From Tetrahymena thermophila SB210 (lineage: Eukaryota > Ciliophora > Oligohymenophorea > Hymenostomatida > Tetrahymenidae): a DNA stretch of 64,000 bases. The stretch lies in the NCBI RefSeq assembly GCF_000189635.1, contig NW_002476365.1, positions 1-64,000 on the forward strand, in the 5' to 3' direction. Shown piece after piece: positions 61,502 to 64,000 of this stretch; the stretch's first letter is position 1; every line of letters starts with the position of its first letter. The notes under the pieces were generated by a model that saw only the letters and a program-made list of their open reading frames with translations, searched no databases and was not told the DNA's origin. A program made the translations under genes and the position numbers.

Positions 61502-62415
61502 ATGTCTAGACATTCTAAGAATAATACATCTACAAGCGTTTTTACCTATAGAGAGAGGTAAATGATTAAAGATTATGGAACATAAAAAGCTAGGATAGGA
61601 AATGATTCTTGCAAAAAATTTGATCAATGCAATTTATGTTTGCTAAAAGTTTAAGATCCATTAACTTGTAAAGATGGGCACATATTTTGTAAAGCATGTA
61701 TTGTAGAAAACTTAGTCGAATAAAAAAAAGAAATAGCAGTAAAATAAGAAAAATATCAGTAATTTGTTGAAGCAGAAAAAAGGGAATAAGAAAAAAAATC
61801 TTAATAAAAATAATTGGAGGAAATTGAAAAATTTGAATAGGTGGAAGATGGAAGAGTTAAGAGCTCTCTTGAGTCCATCAAGCCAACAACAAAAAAAGTC
61901 ACAAACTACATAAGTATTTTTCAAATTTATTGGTTTTTTCATATAAATTATTATTACTACAGTTTAAAGTTAGTTTATGAATAAACAACAAATTATTTAT
62001 AATAAATATATGTATTTTATCTAATGATTTTATTATAGACTGGTTACCTGAAGATAATAACTTGAAATAAAAAATGGAAGAACCTAGCAACAAGTTAATA
62101 TGCCCAGGAGATAAAAAAAAAGAAATTAAAATGAAAACATTGTATTAAGTTGATATAAAGTTTGCTGGAGATTAAGCTGTATGTCATGCATGTTAAAAAG
62201 ATCTGGGATTTTAAAAAATGTGTTTATCAAAAAAGTGTGGTCATTTACTTTGTAAAACTTGCTTTGATAATGACATAGCTAAAACTTGGAGATGCTCAGT
62301 CTGTTTAAAAAAGTGTGATAAAGATGATATTATTTATTTACAAGAATCTCTTAGCTCGTACTCATTCCACAATAACGTAGAATCTGTAAAATTCTCTTCA
62401 ACAGCAGCAATTTGA
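61502..62415 (+). CDS. NOSIP: NOSIP-type E3 ubiquitin ligase
   Basis: Two exons, 61502-61913 and 62039-62415, with a 125-bp phase-1 intron, give 262 residues. The N-terminus MSRHSKNNTSTSVFTYRERQ followed by DYGTQKARIGNDSCKKFDQC is the hallmark start of NOSIP (MTRH.KN...YGTQ..R). The first RING/U-box half follows (CNLCLLKVQDPLTCKDGHIFCKACI), then the basic coiled coil (EKYQQFVEAEKREQEKK). After the intron NWLPEDN takes the place of the family's FW-P motif. ICPG and the C-terminal RING (VCHACQKD...CGHLLCKTCF...CSVC..KC) complete it, and it ends in the IIYLQ strand found in the family. NOSIP proteins act as RING/U-box E3 ligases and are also spliceosome-associated. It is slightly shorter than the ~300-residue animal form. 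Confidence 0.92.
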
Positions 62416-62820
62416 GGTTAATTAAAATAAAATAAATTTAATAAATAACCTGCTTTTATTATTTTGCAGATCAGTTAGATTATAAGGTTAATTAATGATA
62501 TGGTTTAAATGTAATATTTTCTTATGTAATTATTTTTTATATGCAATATTTTTAATAAATTATATAATTAATATACACAAAAGCTATTTATAAAATTTAT
62601 GATGCTTATATTTATTTACTTTCCCAAAAAAAAATTCATTTTAGCTTTCATAACTTTTTTTAAGTTTGCTCAAGCCTTTTAACATCAAATTAAAATCACA
62701 TTTGATATATTTGTTTATAATATACATAGAAAATTTATCAATTTTAATGCTTTTTTAGGTAAGAAATATCAAATTTACATCACATTTGATGCATTTGAGA
62801 GTAACGAAATATAATTAAAA
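62416..62820. other. Intergenic between convergent genes, with a short direct repeat
   Basis: About 405 bp. Two ~33-bp units of the form AACATCAAATT...ATCACATTTGATATATTTG lie at 62681-62713 and 62764-62797 with a few differences. No gene was found. Confidence 0.55.
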
Positions 62821-64000
62821 TCACAAATGAGAGTAGTTAGGATTGGGTATTTAATTAATCGGCACATTAGTGTAAACTACTTATTATGGAGGAACTTGAT
62901 AAACTATTGGTGGATTGCTGTGAATTATGTGAGGAACATGTAATACATTTTATTCATGAGCTAGAGTATCTACAACAGATCTTTAAATATTTGATTGCAA
63001 AACATGGCACAATTTTTCATATTCTGTCTTTAAGCGAGAATTTTATTGGTCTTGGTTTCTAATTGCTCTTTCAAGCTCGAGAACTCTCTGATGAAGTAAT
63101 TCCTAAGATTCTTTAAAGAGCTTTTTCTCATTATTATGCTAGAATATTACATATTCCTACTTTTCTTTGTTATCATCCTTCAAGCGTTGCAATGCTCTTT
63201 ATGCCTCCAATAGTTCTTCCTCCAAATCTTGTATTTAATCATCTTTTTAAACGTGCTTTGTTTTGTGAGATTCAATTTTCATATTTCTAACTGACAATTT
63301 GTTATGAATAGTATTGAGTTGCTATCTTTGTTCAGCAATTTCCTTCTCTAAGTTTAATATTGCAGAGTGGTACTTTTGCTCTTTATAATTTATATCTTTT
63401 ACTATTTCTTGATTTTTTCTCAATATTTCTTCTCGCTAATCCTATGCTACACGATAAGCATTTTCTACATTTTTTATAGGTATTTCATACTTTCTTTGTA
63501 CATCGTCTTAAATTCTAATCTTTAAATTTCTCTTTTAATCATCTCCATCCAATCTTATTTTTAACATCTGTTCACGAATTATATTTATCTTATCTTTAAG
63601 GTCCTCATTAATAGATTTGAGAGAGATATATTTCTCATCAAGACTATTATAACGACTTGACCACTCTCTAATCATATCAGTCATATTTCTTTATTAATCT
63701 TAAACAAGAATAGTCACTGCCTCAATTTAGTCTCTTTCAAGGGTAGCAACAACCTTATTATTGTTTGAAATGTGTTCCTATAATCCCTCTATTGCTTATG
63801 AGTACTTATCCTAAATATTAAAAAGTTTGTTAATTTGTAAGAAAATAATTTATATATTCTACTTGTAAAATTGACAAATCAGCCTTGACCTTTTCCAAAT
63901 CATTACGAAGATAATTATTTTCGTTTACTAAATTGTTAAAATCCAACTACAACCCAGAAATGACACCTTCTTTTTGCAATACGCTATCCCTCAGCTTTAA
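62821..64000 (-). CDS. Long coiled-coil protein, 3' part only
   Basis: A minus-strand gene entering from the right edge, so its start lies outside the window. Visible exons are 63863-64000 and 62821-63810, with a 52-bp phase-0 intron, giving 375 residues plus TGA (62821-62823). Almost the whole visible part is coiled coil: KADLSILQ, IEAVTILVQD, NEDLKDKINIIREQMLKIRL, NLEKEIAEQRQQLNTIHNKL, DLEEELLEAQRALQRLKDD and RVLELERAIRNQDQ. The last ~50 residues turn into a Pro/Val-rich tail (HSNPPIVYQVPPQQVVYTN). The composition is that of a cytoskeletal, basal-body or axonemal coiled-coil component, but no specific family can be named from this fragment. Confidence 0.8.

Overview
This window is the left end of a ciliate macronuclear chromosome, almost certainly Tetrahymena (T. 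thermophila or a close relative). The first ~458 bases are an uninterrupted CCCCAA telomere array. The DNA is extremely AT-rich. Protein-coding frames make sense only if TAA and TAG are read as glutamine and TGA is the sole stop. Introns are short, AT-rich and GT-AG. A standard-code reading shreds every real gene, so all gene models here were re-read by hand with the ciliate code. Exon borders are inferred from reading phase, GT/AG sites and protein-family continuity, not from transcripts.

Layout: telomere (1-458); a zinc-binding/SPRY-like protein starting only ~137 bp inside it (596-1882); a 2,216-residue intronless NACHT / pentapeptide-like / WD40 STAND ATPase (2804-9454); a VIT + von Willebrand A protein on the minus strand (10552-13344); an unrecognised protein with an internal duplication (15251-16333); a FAM13A-like protein (17487-18738, minus); a six-exon UBE2W-type ubiquitin-conjugating enzyme (20133-21259, minus); a tandem pair of MFS-like transporters (22710-24288 and 25278-26787); a secreted START-domain protein (27198-27908); a WD40 protein (29297-30424); an eight-exon protein with two cyclic-nucleotide-binding domains (31448-34596, minus); a large signal-peptide, Cys-rich, polytopic membrane protein (36624-40638); a PAS-like protein (41512-42837, minus); and a 14-exon tmcB-like polytopic PAS protein (45384-52126).

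From 52.1 to 58.9 kb the window is gene-poor, with only two weak small candidates. It ends with a small helical protein (58962-59423, minus), a four-helix membrane protein (60000-60924), a NOSIP-type RING/U-box E3 ligase (61502-62415) and the 3' part of a coiled-coil gene that runs off the right edge (62821-64000, minus).

There is no operon logic. The only functional cluster is two ubiquitin-pathway genes (UBE2W-like E2, NOSIP-like E3), which are far apart, plus signalling or sensing genes (NACHT-WD40, cNMP-binding, two PAS proteins). The most unusual non-coding elements are two 134-bp MITE-like elements with related Tigger/pogo-like terminal inverted repeats, one intergenic (9947-10080) and one inside an intron of the tmcB-like gene (47896-48029). 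An 83-bp palindromic element with TTAA ends lies at 15051-15133. A dispersed ~80-140 bp repeat flanks the large membrane-protein gene. Retained inverted-repeat elements are notable in a macronuclear genome, where transposon-derived DNA is normally eliminated.
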